Positions 33,600 through 45,869 of a DNA stretch of 64,000 nucleotides are shown in pieces. This DNA is from Flabesymbios commensalis (taxonomy: Eukaryota; Annelida; Polychaeta; Terebellida; Flabelligeridae). The stretch's first letter is position 1. The number at the start of each line of letters is the position of its first letter. Below the pieces are notes generated by a model. The model was not told the DNA's origin. It made no database searches and saw only the letters and a list, made by a program, of their open reading frames with translations. The DNA lies in the NCBI GenBank assembly GCA_964017125.1, contig OZ024902.1, positions 33,262,154 through 33,326,153 of the forward strand. The letters run 5' to 3'. Position numbers and translations under genes: made by a program.

Positions 33600-34490
33600 A
33601 ACGATCATCATTGAAAAAAAAGTGGAAGTTTTCAAATATTATTCTTATTCTTTAAGTGGTCATAGATACAATTCACAGTAAAATGTGTAATATCTCATGT
33701 CATTTAGACATGTCTAGGAGTTATTACTTAGTGTAAAATGGGTGATATATGCATATAATGTCATGTTTAATTTAGGTATCGGTATGGAGAATGTCACTCA
33801 CTTGCAAAATAAGGACTCTATTTCAGTATGGTGCTTTTAAGTGTGGGCCAGCATCTGAGCCATTGGCCCACCATTAAGACGCTCTCCCCAGTCTGTGGGA
33901 AATTGTTGGCGGAATTAGCGCTAAAATACAGTGATGTAAATCATCTTTTTCGCTCTTTTGATTTTCGTGATTTTCTTGAAAAATATTTGTATTTCTTTAT
34001 TCGGTATCTCATGGGCATTTCAAAATATAGTCAAAATGCTACTAGACAATATCAGACTTTATTTTATTTTATCGTAAATCATCACATACGGTGATATAAA
34101 TCGCGCTATGCGGTGAAATAAAATAATATTTCAAACATCGGACTTCACTGTAACCGATTCCCGACAGTTTTTTGACCTAGTCTCAGGACGTCCACCACTG
34201 GTTATTTGGGCTTTGTATCTCAGCTAACACGAGGCATTGATCCACTGGCAGGCTAATGGCGGCCCATCGTCTGCGGTTATGGCCCAACATTATGCCGATT
34301 CAGTTTAACATCTAGTGCTTGCTATACGGCGGTTTGGTGTTATCCAATGTAACATTATATGGCCCATAACCCTACCACTATTACATACATATTCTACACA
34401 AACCGATTCACTACTTAATAATACTTGATGGTGTATCGCATGGTGAACTAATTCTGCTACATTTACCCAGTTTTAGTGCATTTATAAGAT
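33600..34490. other. Intergenic DNA
   Basis: Degenerate CCAGC-family palindromes lie near 33838-33875 and 34215-34305. No gene is supported. Confidence 0.55.
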
Positions 34491-34491
34491 C

Positions 34492-34917
34492 TTTAAAGGG
34501 ACTCCTTGGGATGAGACATTTTCAATGTTGTCAATTTTAAAAATTTAACTTATATGAAGCCATATAGCCTACTGATCTTAACTAAAAATACAAAGAAGTT
34601 AAAAAACAATTTTAAAGCACCGAAAAAGAGTGAAATAGTTATATTTCTAGGTCGTATATTGCCATGTAAACAAAACAAGTCAGCAATATGCAGCACTTCA
34701 TATCACATATTCCCACGTCTTGGCCCAGGAGATTAAAGCAATCGCCGCTAATTGGTGTCTGATTGGTGTCTTATAGTCAGGACATGAGGTGATACACCTG
34801 CAACACTTATTGTCTGCCAAATGCTGGGCCGACGGCATCAACATGTGGCCCAGTGCTGTAGGAACATTCAATCGTCCTTCAGCATGTGTTTAGGTATACC
34901 AAGCCAATATGAAAGAT
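34492..34917. mobile_element. MITE with TTAAAGGGACTCCTTGGGATGA ends, copy 2
   Basis: The left end TTTAAAGGGACTCCTTGGGA is clear. The interior is closely similar to 4689-5060, including TAGCCTACTGATCTTAACT. The right inverted end is missing. Confidence 0.75.
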
Positions 34918-34985
34918 TAGTTTGTACTTTTTTGTTTATTTTTATTGAAATAAACAAAATAGTTATGCAGCTTTAAATAATTTAA

Positions 34986-35048
34986 TTTTTCACTCACTTG
35001 AAGTTGTGTCTCGTTACGCGACCCACAACTTCAAGTGGGTGAAAATTA
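34986..35048. repeat. CACTTGAAG hairpin, copy
   Basis: ATTTTTCACTCACTTGAAGT faces CTTCAAGTGGGTGAAAATTA with inner sequence TCGTTACGCGA. Confidence 0.9.
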
Positions 35049-36430
35049 ATCATATTTGTTTAATTTGACACCTAATATTTGCAAATTCTATTCCCAATAA
35101 AAGTGATTTGATCGGCTGATAAAACATATGTAAAATCGATTTTAGTCACGTTTGATGGTTCAAGGCTTAATGACGAGAGTGTTTGATTGGTACGTTGTGG
35201 ACAACTGAGATCAATGTCAGCTGGGTCAAAAAGTAGTTTTTTCTGAGGTCAGGTTCTAATGGCATGCCAGAAGAACACTACAAATTCTTTCTGGCCCGCG
35301 ACTATAACAGTTCCTGGCCACCCACTGACTTAGTTTCCATACGGGTTAATTGTGCAAATCTGAACTAGTTCATGTACAGTCATAAAAGCACAAGACGTTG
35401 ACCTCGTACTGTCGCAATGTCGATGTGACGTTGTGTTAGTTGACATCTATTGAAACTCATCCATAAAATTTTGTACATCCCCAGATATTTATTTTACTAG
35501 TCTTGATCATTTCTAATTATCAACCAAAGTTTGACAAAAAAGAAATCATTGTGACACATACTTCTAAGATTTCACTGAAATAAAATCACTTATTTTAAAC
35601 AGTAAAGCTGCTACTGATAAGTTAATGAAAACATATTACTGTTGCTGCTAGGAAAACCAAACAGTCCGGTTTGCATGGCTTATTACCTAAACATAGGAAA
35701 GAAACGTTATCTCGTATTGCAGGAAATATGAAAAATTAGACAACGTCTAGACATATTAATCAAACATGTAGGGATGGGGAATATACGATTTATCTACATC
35801 ATTAATTAATTTTGTCCAGCCTACAATACGACTTGTTAAATTAAGAGCTACTTGTGATGAATTATATGCTACTTACATGCCACACGAGTGTGTATATTGT
35901 CTCCACCTGACATAATGACACTTGACAACAGCTATTATTCATCACCTGTGCCTCAAATCCGCTTTGTACCGGTTTCAACTGGATTTCACACTTTCTGTCC
36001 TGGACCACATGAATTAGTGGCTCGAGGATTAAGACATGTACAATTACACATATCTTTATAAAATGAGTGGCTAGGATGTAGAAGGTACAAAAAATAGTTT
36101 TAAAGGCGGTATTGAAATCAGTAAACTAAGAATCACACTCCGTTATGTGTGAAAAATGACAAATGTTGGATCAATGAGATTTCACATGCTCGATGAATAA
36201 TGACAATTATATTAATATTTTCTTATTGCGCGCCAGGAGTAATCCATTCGATACACCATTGGTGATAGTAATATTAATCAGTTGTCCAACGTATCATAAA
36301 CTATTCACTCTGTTGCTGTGTAGGCCGACATGATGTACGTTGAATATAATTATAAATAATACACCATCAATACACCAGATTTCGGGCATTGATGGGTTAG
36401 TAAGTAAAGTGTTATCTCTGGTAACACTAG
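35049..36430. other. Intergenic DNA, nothing recognised
   Basis: AT-rich sequence with no repeat family or coding signal that I can name. Confidence 0.5.
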
Positions 36431-36446
36431 GCAGTGGTGCAGCTCT

Positions 36447-36494
36447 GATTCAATGCTGGTCCAACGTCGTAGACGTTGGCCTAGCATTGAATCA
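36447..36494. repeat. 48-bp near-perfect CCAACGTC palindrome
   Basis: TGATTCAATGCTGGTCCAAC then GTC-GTA-GAC then GTTGGCCTAGCATTGAATCA. It is the cleanest core of the CCAGC family in this window. Confidence 0.9.
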
Positions 36495-36499
36495 GTGCT

Positions 36500-36700
36500 G
36501 CTCACTTCTCTTGAGTGTCCGTGACTGGTCAGCTGATCGATACCGTCCAGTGTCCACCCCTGTTATCACCATGGGATCACCGCGCGGTCCGTTATCGTCA
36601 TCGGTCGTGGTTACTCCCACGATACACACACAGTCACCAACCCCGGTCACAAAATCAATGCTAGGGGTTGACACCTACAGTGAATCAGTCACCAGCTCAA
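36500..36700. other. CpG-rich island, possible exon
   Basis: This stretch is richer in CpG than its surroundings (ACCGCGCGGTCCGTTATCG, GATCGATACCGTCC) and is open on both strands. The plus frame is Ser/Thr/Pro-rich (SSSVVVTPTIHTQSPTPVTK). The minus frame contains FVTGVGDCVCIVGVTTTDDD. It lies 5.7 kb upstream of the aquaporin exons on the transcribed side, so a 5' exon or promoter island is possible. No family is recognised. Confidence 0.25.
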
Positions 36701-36774
36701 ATTATAGAGTAATTGTTATTTTATGTCCCTTTCTGAGCATTGTGTTTATATCGCGACAGAAACTTGAATATGAT

Positions 36775-37140
36775 CAGGGGCCCATCGCAAATAGACTAAG
36801 AGCCTGTGACAGAGAAGATTTCACTCCATCTGGCCCATACAAATTAACCCGCTGCTGCTAATTAGTTCATCGAGTGATTAAAAAAATATTTGTCAGTGGT
36901 GTCAGGGAGGTCGGATCTAGACCCCACACTCCGGCAAAAAACACCCCCAGTGGGTAGATTTCACCCCATCTGGGCCATGGACAATTTTTTTCACAACCAA
37001 GTAGTACTTCAATGCAATATAAAATACGTAAAAGTGACAACAAATCAGGTCGGGAAGGTTTTGTCAGATCCGTTATAAATGAGCACCCCACCAACTCCAT
37101 CGATTTTATTAATCACAAACCTTGTCAAAACAAAGTAGTA
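36775..37140 (-). repeat. Interspersed repeat R, inverted partner 1
   Basis: On the minus strand it contains CTCATTTATAACGGATCTGAC, TGGGGGTGTTTTT and ATGGGCC blocks. They match 40085-40445 on the plus strand in the same order. No ORF is convincing. Confidence 0.75.
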
Positions 37141-37259
37141 CACCAATAAATAATTAAAAAATATATATCATGTCGTGAAAATGTTGTAAGATACCTTATG
37201 AGTGGCCATTCCCCCATACAGCCGTAGCATACCCCCCCCCCTCCCCTGTCGGACGCTTA

Positions 37260-37415
37260 CCCACCAACACACGCTAATAGCCAATTGGACAGTCGGGTTG
37301 AACAGTTTCAAGATCATCTGAGGGTCAAAACCTGGCGGGCCATTTTCACATCTTAATCTTAATGACATCATTGATGTCAATAAAATTTCTGTCTGCCTGT
37401 CTGATGTGACATCGC
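37260..37415 (+). mobile_element. Probable LINE 3' tail fragment
   Basis: GTCAATAAAATTTCTGTCTG followed by CCTGTCTG closely resembles the minus-strand tail of the LINE at 14635-14665 (TGTCAATAAAATATCTGTCT). Only a short end is present. Confidence 0.45.
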
Positions 37416-37949
37416 TTTTCGACTAAATCAATGACGACAAACTCATTACAATATTTTGTATGCTTTATGATCATCTATGGGTTATCAGATCACAGATGGC
37501 GGCCATTTTGAATCCGGGTTATTATTCACATATCACATAAAAAACATGGTGGACAAGCTGCTAAAAATATTTGAGGACCTTAGATAATAAATAATTAATG
37601 TGACGAAAATATTCATTTCTGCAACTACACCATGTGAAACATTACTTGTGTTTTACGTATTCAAATAATATGTTTGGTTCGAAAAACATATCTAGTACGG
37701 TATTCAATTTCGTTATGTTATACAATGTTAAAACATATAATCGATGTAATTATAGCTGGGAAGATTCTGTAGTCATGTAGCTAAAATGCTCTCCGTTATG
37801 TTGTGCTACATTCGTAGTTTGTGAAGATCATACTTAGTTGTTTTACGTAGGCCACTGTAGGTAAGTTATATCAGCACTGTCATATTTCCCTAAATTTTTC
37901 TGCAATATACCTGTATATTTTTTTGCAATAATTACATTATCTAGTCTAT

Positions 37950-38870
37950 TTTCTCAATTCATAGCACTTTGTCTAACTTTTTCTATCGCTAAATTATAAT
38001 TTGAAAACAGCCAGGCTGGATATACAGTTATTCCAGTTTAAAAGTAACAAATACATATATTTTGAGTTCCAATTAAAATTTTAAATAGTAATATATTTCT
38101 AATTTACTGGTAAAACTTTTGTCTTGTTTCCATTTTACCAATTTATGTTTTCGTTCTGAAATGAAATAACAGTTACCCCAAGATAAATAGTCTTAAGATG
38201 ATTCTCCCATGTAAAAACCCGAACATTTCTAACAAGTTTCACATCATTTTCTCAGGTTTTCTTTTCATTTTGATCTATTTTTTTCAACATGTTATAACAA
38301 ACTTTTGCCTTTCTATGATCAAGAAGATTTAACAATTCAACCGGAATATGGCACACCTTATTAATAATGTATGACAATTGGACTGCGTCATAAATCTACA
38401 AGTACAGCCACATATAATGCTGTGTTCTAGCTCACAGCAAACCTTCACAAACTGTCAATAAACACATCCGACAGCTTCACAATCTATATGGCCCCATATT
38501 TCTGATCCATAAAGTAATTTGCAGTACCATTTCATCAAATAGTGTTAAGAAAACGTTTATTGGTAGCATACCAAACCTGTGTTTATATTTATATAAATTG
38601 TACAAAGCTTTATTATCCCTGCTATACACAATGCCTCGGTTGTTATATATCACTTCAAAGTTGAAGAAAAGACAATATCTAAATATTTAAACCTAGCAAC
38701 AATTTATATTCTTTATTCACCAAAATATCATTAGCCGTACTTACAACATTCTGTTTGGCAATTACTCCTCTCCTGAACACCATAAGTTTAGTTTTTACTT
38801 TATTGACTAGAAGATGCCACATTTTACAAAACGTAAATATTTGTTTTAATGTTTTTAATGCCAAACAACC
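37950..38870 (-). pseudogene. LINE reverse transcriptase fragment (thumb region)
   Basis: On the minus strand 38864-38679 reads TFCKMWHLLVNKVKTKLMVF followed by RRGVIAKQNVV and NKEYKLLLGL. This matches the segment after the FADD motif of CR1/Jockey-group LINEs, where W.L.VN..KTK..VF leads to an EYKYLG block. Further decayed sequence continues to about 37950 in other frames. No intact domain remains. Confidence 0.7.
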
Positions 38871-39326
38871 GTATCACTACTAATATATATAACACAATTA
38901 TCTGATTACTAAAATGTTCATATATACTACATGTATATTACAGGCATGTCAGTCTACAGTACCGAAAAGTTGAGAAAACCGCCATATTTTAAAACTGACA
39001 TTTCTAGAAATCGCCGTGTACTTGGACTGCCCTCAAATTGTTCTGTTCTTCATAATAATTAATACTATATCATATCATTTCTGCGTATTTTTAGCAAGGA
39101 TTGTTCCTGAGGTATGACATTATTTCGAGCCCTGTCCATTTTCCGTGTAAAATATCAAGTCAATCGTTCTAGTGACTTCAAGTTCAAGTCCACATATAAC
39201 ACATAATGACGTCCCTTCTTTTTAGCCAGATATTTTTGTGTCACTGACTGCAAATTGAACACATTATCTATTGCAGATAACTGTTTTACAACCAGTTTGG
39301 TAAATCTATCTTGGTAACTCTATCCA

Positions 39327-39467
39327 GGGCTGAGGCCATAGGGTAGTGGTTAGCACCGCTGCCTTTCACGCTAGAGTTCGGGGTTCGGGGCCAGGAGGTT
39401 TTCCTGGCCCAATTTAGCCTGTATGTGCACAAAAGTGGCCTAAAGCCCGATTCTTTTCATTTTTGCG
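39327..39467 (+). mobile_element. Short SINE (family 1) with intact target duplication
   Basis: It carries GGGTAGTGGTTAGCACCGCT (A-box region) and GGGGTTCGGGGCC (B-box region), then jumps straight to CCAGGAGGTTTTCCTGGCCC and the 3' end AAAGCCCGATTCTTTTCATT. About 170 bp of the body of copies 12341-12655 and 53861-54170 is absent. The 11-bp duplication AACTCTATCCA flanks it at 39316-39326 and 39468-39478. Confidence 0.9.
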
Positions 39468-39479
39468 AACTCTATCCAA

Positions 39480-40084
39480 TATTTTAATAAACACAACTTT
39501 TACTTAATACTGAAAGTAGTGAAATCCCTGTAAAACTATCACGATTATTGATCGAAATGTGTATTGTGGAGATAATTACTTTTGACCATTCTGTAAAATA
39601 TCCCCCGTCGTTCGAATATAATTATATAAAATTTGAAATTACAGTGGAATATGCCACAAATACATTTTTTTTCCATAGAAGGCAATAAATTGCTTTGGTA
39701 ATAACAAAAAAATTATAAAAGCAAACATGTCATACACAATCACATATTAATGCATGATGTGACTGAAGTCTATGGGTTTTAATCACTACAAAAAAATTAC
39801 CCTGATGACATCGCAATGTGAGTAGCTTGGTTTAGCCGGGTACCAAGGAATGACATAATGTGGTAACTTTCACGTTATGTGCGCTCTGTGATTCATTTTT
39901 GAAATGTAATTTTAGTTCTAAATTCCATAAACATAATTCTATTCAAATATCGCAATATATTTTCAGGCCTAATTTGCAAGACCCAATTAATTTCCAAAAT
40001 GGGAAATAAGCAGTATGGGATAATTTTTTTCTATTTCTAATGCGCAATGTTACAACTCGAAGAAACTTAATATTTATTGGTGTA
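39480..40084. other. Intergenic DNA, nothing recognised
   Basis: AT-rich sequence without a recognisable gene or repeat family. Confidence 0.5.
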
Positions 40085-40445
40085 CTACTTCGTATAGACA
40101 GAGTTTGGTTCATGCGTCAAATTATGTTTAATAAAATAGATGGGGTGGGTGGGGGTCCTCACTTATAACGGATCTGACAAACCTTCTCGACCTGAATTTT
40201 AGTCAGTTTTACTTTGTTTATATCGTAGGGATGGACTACTTTGTTGTGACCACGTTTTATCCATGGGCTAGATAGGGTTAAATCAACACCCTGGGGGTGT
40301 TTTTGACGGGGGGGTCCAGATCTGACCTCCGTGACGCAGCTAACAAATCTTTTTTGTATCAGGTCGATGACCTAAATAGCGTCAAAGGGTCAAAATTCAT
40401 GGGCCTTATGGGGTGAAATCTTCTGTCACACGCTCCCAGACTAAA
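40085..40445 (+). repeat. Interspersed repeat R, inverted partner 2
   Basis: GTACTACTTCGTATAGACAG, CTTATAACGGATCTGACAAA and CCTGGGGGTGTTTTTGACGG appear in the same order as in 36775-37140 read on the minus strand. The pair brackets about 3 kb containing LINE fragments and a SINE. Confidence 0.75.
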
Positions 40446-40589
40446 ATGAGAATCTCAAAACTATCTTCATAGCATCTCATTCCCATTAAAACAGTTAAGA
40501 GTTAATGGAAACTACAGAAAAATAAGATTAGATCAATTTCCATTGGATCTTAAATTAGAGAAATCAATAAAAATTTGCTGACATGACAA

Positions 40590-41095
40590 TTTTGAAAACA
40601 TACATATTAACTTATATAGTCTACTAAACTTGAATAAAAATGTAAATTTTTTAACAAAAAATTCAAAAGCACTGAAAAAAGACTAAATAAATTGTATTTC
40701 TAAGTCGTATATTGTCATGTAAAACAAAACTGTTCATTAGACAACCACAAATGCCAACCGTCTAACACCGTGCGAGTCAGGCCACTTCAAAACTATAGAC
40801 GTTAATTGGCGTGTAAAAAGTGTGGGATGGGGGATTCTCCGATTGTCCCCGATTGTCTATCCAATCGCTGGGCTAACAGTATTAACATGTGGCCCAATGC
40901 TGTTCTAACATTCCACCATCCTTAACGTGTACAAATATCTTGTTTGGGTTTTCTGTGGGATTTTTGGAAATGTCGATAAAAATGTAGTTTTTTTAATCTC
41001 AAGAAAAAAGGAATCGTGATGTGATGTGAGGGATATACTGCTTCATGCCAAACTAAACTTCAAAATGTATATGTCATCCCATGGAGTACCTTTCC
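40590..41095. mobile_element. MITE with TTAAAGGGACTCCTTGGGATGA ends, copy 3 (diverged)
   Basis: It shares GTCGTATATTGTCATGTAAA and CACTGAAAAAAGACTAAATA with copies 1 and 2. The right end GTCATCCCATGGAGTACCTT is recognisable and the left end is decayed. Confidence 0.65.
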
Positions 41096-41300
41096 TGGGA
41101 TGGCCCCTGGTCATCAAATAACTCCAAGTGGTCTGTATGATGAAGAGTACCGTGGACCGCACTGATGATTCTATACCTTTGAATAGTTTAGAGCACTGTA
41201 TATGCACACACGCGATGACAGACATCCAGTTCGACCGGGAGTCGAACCCATTAACTCCCAATTTTTAGCTACAGCCGAACCAAATTCGCCACCAAGGCAG
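41096..41300 (-). mobile_element. tRNA-derived SINE (family 2), copy
   Basis: The minus-strand head has TGGCGAATTTGG (A-box-like) and GGGTTCGACTCCCGGTCG (B-box-like). The body shares GCATATACAGTGCTC with the SINE at 62352-62620. The 3' part is lost. Confidence 0.75.
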
Positions 41301-41394
41301 CAACGTGTTTAGCGACATGATTTTCATTCAACTGGAATATGATATATAGCTCTATAATTATGGAACATAGAAGTCGCCAATTTACAATGAAACA

Positions 41395-41840
41395 ACATAC
41401 TCCGTGAGATGATGTTCATGATGTCATGAGTTGTTTATGAGCAGACATGAACAGTTCATGAACAGCTCAGCAATGTTCCAGAATAGAGTTCATGAACTTT
41501 TTTCTTTAAATGTTCATGAACAATTTCAAGAGCAGTTCATGATCTTTTTATGAAAAAAATCATAATCACGAAATGTTCTTGAGAAGGCCTAGAAAAAGTT
41601 CATGAACACTTGATGAATTATTCATGAACATGGCACATTCATTAAGTAGTCTTGAAATGCTCACAAAATATTTCATGAACAAATCATGATTTTGCTGAGC
41701 GTGTATCGTTCATGAAATATTATTGAAATTTTCATATATATTTTTATGAGCACTTGATGGAAACTGAAACATACATAAATTCATGAAACATTTTTCTAAA
41801 GTTCTTTTGAAATATTTCATGAGCATCTCATGCATCTCGC
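41395..41840. repeat. TTCATGAAC array, left block
   Basis: The palindromic decamer GTTCATGAAC and close variants recur about every 20-40 bp (for example ACATGAACAGTTCATGAACA). The outer end reads CTCCGTGAGATGATGTTCAT. Confidence 0.8.
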
Positions 41841-42479
41841 CTGCCTTCTCCAAAACTTAAGCGTGATATTCAGTATTATATCAATCGGGGATTGTGCTGT
41901 TTCTGCCCCTTTTATAATGTGGTCTCGTTATCAACGTGATCATTTCCACAGAAGTATTATGCTTAAACGCGCTCACGATGTCTGGTCGTAAACGTTTTCA
42001 AAAGCTTTTCGTCATCATATTTATCGCCTTATGTTACAATTTGTTGGCTCTACAGTGTAAGTTTGAAATTGCTGTAAACACTCACACTGTCCCCAAACTA
42101 ATATGTGTACTTTATTGTTGATTTGCTATGAACTTGATTAGTCTCAATATTCAGTTCATGGGTTGTTCATGAAAGTTTATGAACTGTGCTGAATTACCCT
42201 GGCAAGTATGGTGTCAACTACGCAGTGGCTAATTACCTAATTAATTAGCAAATTGAAACTGTCTGAGTTAGAATATCAACCACAAAATACATATTATCTT
42301 AAAATAATTAGGTTCTCAGTTTTCTGTTCAGTCCTGTGTAATAATGTGAGAGGGGGTCTCTTTTTATATCAACAAAATGAAGCTTAATTAGCTTGCTGTG
42401 TTTAGTTATAACATAAGAAAAAAATAGAACCCTCAATCAAGATACTATGTATTTTACAGGTCAAAAGATATGAGTCTTT

Positions 42480-43860
42480 TTGTTAAAGTGTCTATTAATG
42501 GTAATTTATCCAGAATAATAGAAGGGGTTTGAGACAGGGGTATTATTTGTCACCGCTCCTATATGTCATTGTAATTGATGCTTTGTTGAAGAAGATGATT
42601 CGCAGAATGTGAAGGGGATTAATATCCCTGGAACAGATTCGATTAAAATTACTGCTTTTGCTGACGATACCAATTTTTTCTTGGAAAATCCAACGCTTGT
42701 GGTGTTTGTCTTAATATTGATGAGTGTTTTGTCATGTTTTTGGGGCCATGGAAACCTGACAAAGATTTTCATTTTGGTATCAAAGTGACTAGGACTCCAC
42801 AAAAGATTTTTGGGATACATTTTGATAACAAAGGGATAAATATAAAGACATTAGTAGATTTGAAACTTAAAAAAATCCCGTTAACGCAGGAACTTGAGAA
42901 TAGAAGCCGAATTCTCATGGGTAGAGCATAGATTTTTAACGTCCTGATAGCTTCAAAATTATGGTATGTAGCGTCGGTACATGTGACTCAGCCGTTATTT
43001 ATCAAAAAAATTACTAAAATAGTAATTTTGAACGTATTTTCAAGATACTATGTATTTAAAGAAACTGGATGGGGGTTTAAGAGTAATAAATTTGGAATTG
43101 AAATGTAAGTGTTTATTAATAAAACATGTAGGTACCCTTCTCAAAGCAGAGGGTGAACTTTGGGAGAATTCAGCCATGTACTGGCTGAAATTTAATTTAG
43201 TCAGTTTCAAACTAATACCAATGACATTGAACACGCCATCAGCTTGGGAAATGTCAAGTTTTTGTAAAAAATGTTGGGAAGGAGTGGTTCTCATATCACA
43301 AGATTATATATAATATCATCCATCGGAAAAATCATGTGGTAACTATATCAAAGAATGCCCGTAAAAATTAATTTTGATATTGTATGGGAAAATATATATA
43401 AGGTTAAGTTATATGATTTAGATTTTAATGTGAATTATATGATATTACATGGAGTTCTACCCGTGAAAGAGAAACACATGTTTATGGTGTGGCCCTGGCC
43501 CTGGACCCTGGGACATTTGTTTTATTTTCGTGACACAATTCAGCTGTGTTTACATTGGTTACAGGACATACTATCAAGCAGGTTTTTTAATGTTAGATTT
43601 TCAGATGATGAATTTATTTATTCATCTTTTCAGTATAACAACACACACTTTTTAAAAGCGGTGTTAATTACTACTTATATGCTTAAAGGTCATGTATGGG
43701 CCAGGCGACAAGCTACTTTATATTTTGATGTGATATGTACGGATATAGGTATTTTAAAGGGATTTCAGTATAAACTGAAGGAAAGAATCCAATTAGATTT
43801 TTCAGATTTCCAAGGCAATTTTTTACTGATATCTGGCTCTCAATGTCAGATTTAGTTCAG
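42480..43860 (+). pseudogene. Decayed LINE ORF2 fragment (RT and C-terminal domain)
   Basis: On the plus strand, in shifting frames, it reads YYLSPLLYVIVIDALLKK (motif B region), KITAFADDTNFFLE (motif C), PQKIFGIHFDNKG, and then ASKLWYVASV. A longer open stretch at 43355-43855 reads VLPVKEKHMFMVWPWPWTLG then HLFYFRDTIQLCLHW, matching the C-terminal domain with an EHLFYFC-like motif. This style differs from the LINE at 14.6-20.2 kb and is closer to L1/Tx1- or I-group elements, although I cannot fix the clade. The endonuclease half is absent. Stops and frameshifts are present throughout. Confidence 0.75.
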
Positions 43861-44650
43861 ATAGATAATAATACATCAGGATGGCTTTTTCCCGTTGAAC
43901 ATAATCGCTGTTACCTATAGATTAAATTATATTTAAACTACTATTCTGAATTATTGAGGATTAACTGGTCCCTAGTTAATACAGTGAGCGCGAATATGTA
44001 TTAACTTGACGGAGTGAAGGAATTGTGTGATGATGTGAGAATACCAACCAGTAACCCACCTAGGATAACAAAAACGGTTGTTTTTTAAGTGGTAAGGGGA
44101 CAACGTGTCACTTTCTCAAAAATATAAAATTTATGTTACGCAGTGGAGAAATCGGGAATTTGATTTGGGACAATAGGCTGAGCTGAAGGGAAGTTGTCCT
44201 TAATTTGAGTAGACACTACCTGTGGGCTCGGTACATTGTTGCAAGATCATATTCTGGGGCTTTTTATTTCACACTTTTAGATTAGTAGGTTACGCCTATA
44301 GTGACAGAGATATATAACATATGAAAATTTATTTTACATAATTATTTCAGATTCAGGATATGGGGTCTCCCCTGACTACGAAAGGGTACAAATAATTATC
44401 ATATATTTCACTTTAATACCATTTGAACGGTGTAACAGGGTCTTTCCTGTTATTTAGAAATTGTTTGGTAACAAAGGGATTAATGCGCTTTAAAGCTTGT
44501 TTATGATAAGTTCCTGTGAAAATTGAATGATGAAAATGTACATAACAAAAGTAATACAAAGATTAATATCCTATGGCTTGAGTTAACTTGTACCTGTGGT
44601 ACTTTGATTTGACCTGGTTTTAACTGAGCACAAAAAGTCTTAGACTCGGA
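43861..44650. other. Possible LINE 3' region
   Basis: It follows the decayed ORF2 in the same orientation. No further protein motif is recognised. Confidence 0.4.
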
Positions 44651-45215
44651 AGGTAATGCATTTTCATGAACAATTCGTGGACATCAACATGAACTTAGTA
44701 TGTGAACACCATAAGTTTAGGTGTTTTTTTTAACATTTGATGATACGCTCATGAATCATTCAATGCCACATTTTCATGAACTGTTCATGAAATATCCATG
44801 CACATTTAAAAAAAACATATACATGTATATATCATGAACAGTTCACAAAAGATCTCATGAACTGTTCAAGAAATATCCGTGAACATTAAATTGTCCAGGG
44901 TATTTCATGATTTATTTCATGAACACTATTTGCTGGAATGGTTCATGAATAGTTCAAGTCACACAGACATCACATTCACATGAATAGTCCATGAGCAGTT
45001 CATTTGAATTTGGTATCTTTTTGGCATGAACTATTCATGAACCATCCCAGTAAATGGTGCTCATTGTCCTGAGCCATTTAATGTTCACGGGCATTCCTTG
45101 AACAGTTCATGCGCTCTTTTGTGAACTGTTCATGAAATATTCATGAATTCAGTTCATGAATAGTCCAGGATATTTCAAAGGAAGTTCATGAACTGTTCAC
45201 TAGCATCTCGCAGGG
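44650..45215. repeat. TTCATGAAC array, right block
   Basis: The same palindromic decamers as at 41395-41840. The outer end CATCTCGCAGG is roughly the inverse of the left block's outer end, so the two blocks may be arms of one fold-back element split by the LINE at 42.5-43.9 kb. Confidence 0.75.
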
Positions 45216-45869
45216 TTATACACTAATAACAGAAACAATAATGATACACTGCCCAATAATCCTAGTTAAGTAGCTCAAAAGTCTCCAGCAAATAACTATT
45301 CTGGAAATGCAACCCGTTTTTCAGTTTCATTTGACATATAACCAATGCTACTCATGTTTAATAGAATGAACGATATCTGTCTAGTAGTCTTATTCTGTGG
45401 GCTTTTATATTAGCAGGTCTATGTAATGTGTACAGTAAGTAGTTGTGTGAAAGCTTAAACGAAAAATCATTGATACCGATAATAATACAGTTTAAAGTGA
45501 ACTAGATCTACTTCTACTATTTCACCGTGTAATGTAACATACATGGGAATAAATATCATATCTACATATAATATTATTAAGCCGTAATAACGTGTTCACA
45601 ATAATTCAATCATGATTCCGATAAAAAAACATTGTGAGTGAAGCTGCAACTCACATTACTGACATTATTGTTATTGTATTTCTTTAGATGCTTGTATCCA
45701 GCTGCATAGCCGATCACAGCGCTTACAGAATAAAAAGTCATGTGTGCTAAAAGTTTCAGTATCTTAATAAAATCAAGGCTAAAAACGTGGGCCATCAGTG
45801 TAATCTATATGCAGACTGAAATAGGTGTGTTTTCAAAGTTTGTTTAAAATATTGTAATGTGCGAATTGT

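Noticed and set aside
36340-36861. A 173-codon plus-strand open frame as one gene
   Set aside because: Its first third runs through a CCAACGTC palindrome and its last part into repeat R. Only the CpG-rich middle is kept, as a possible exon.
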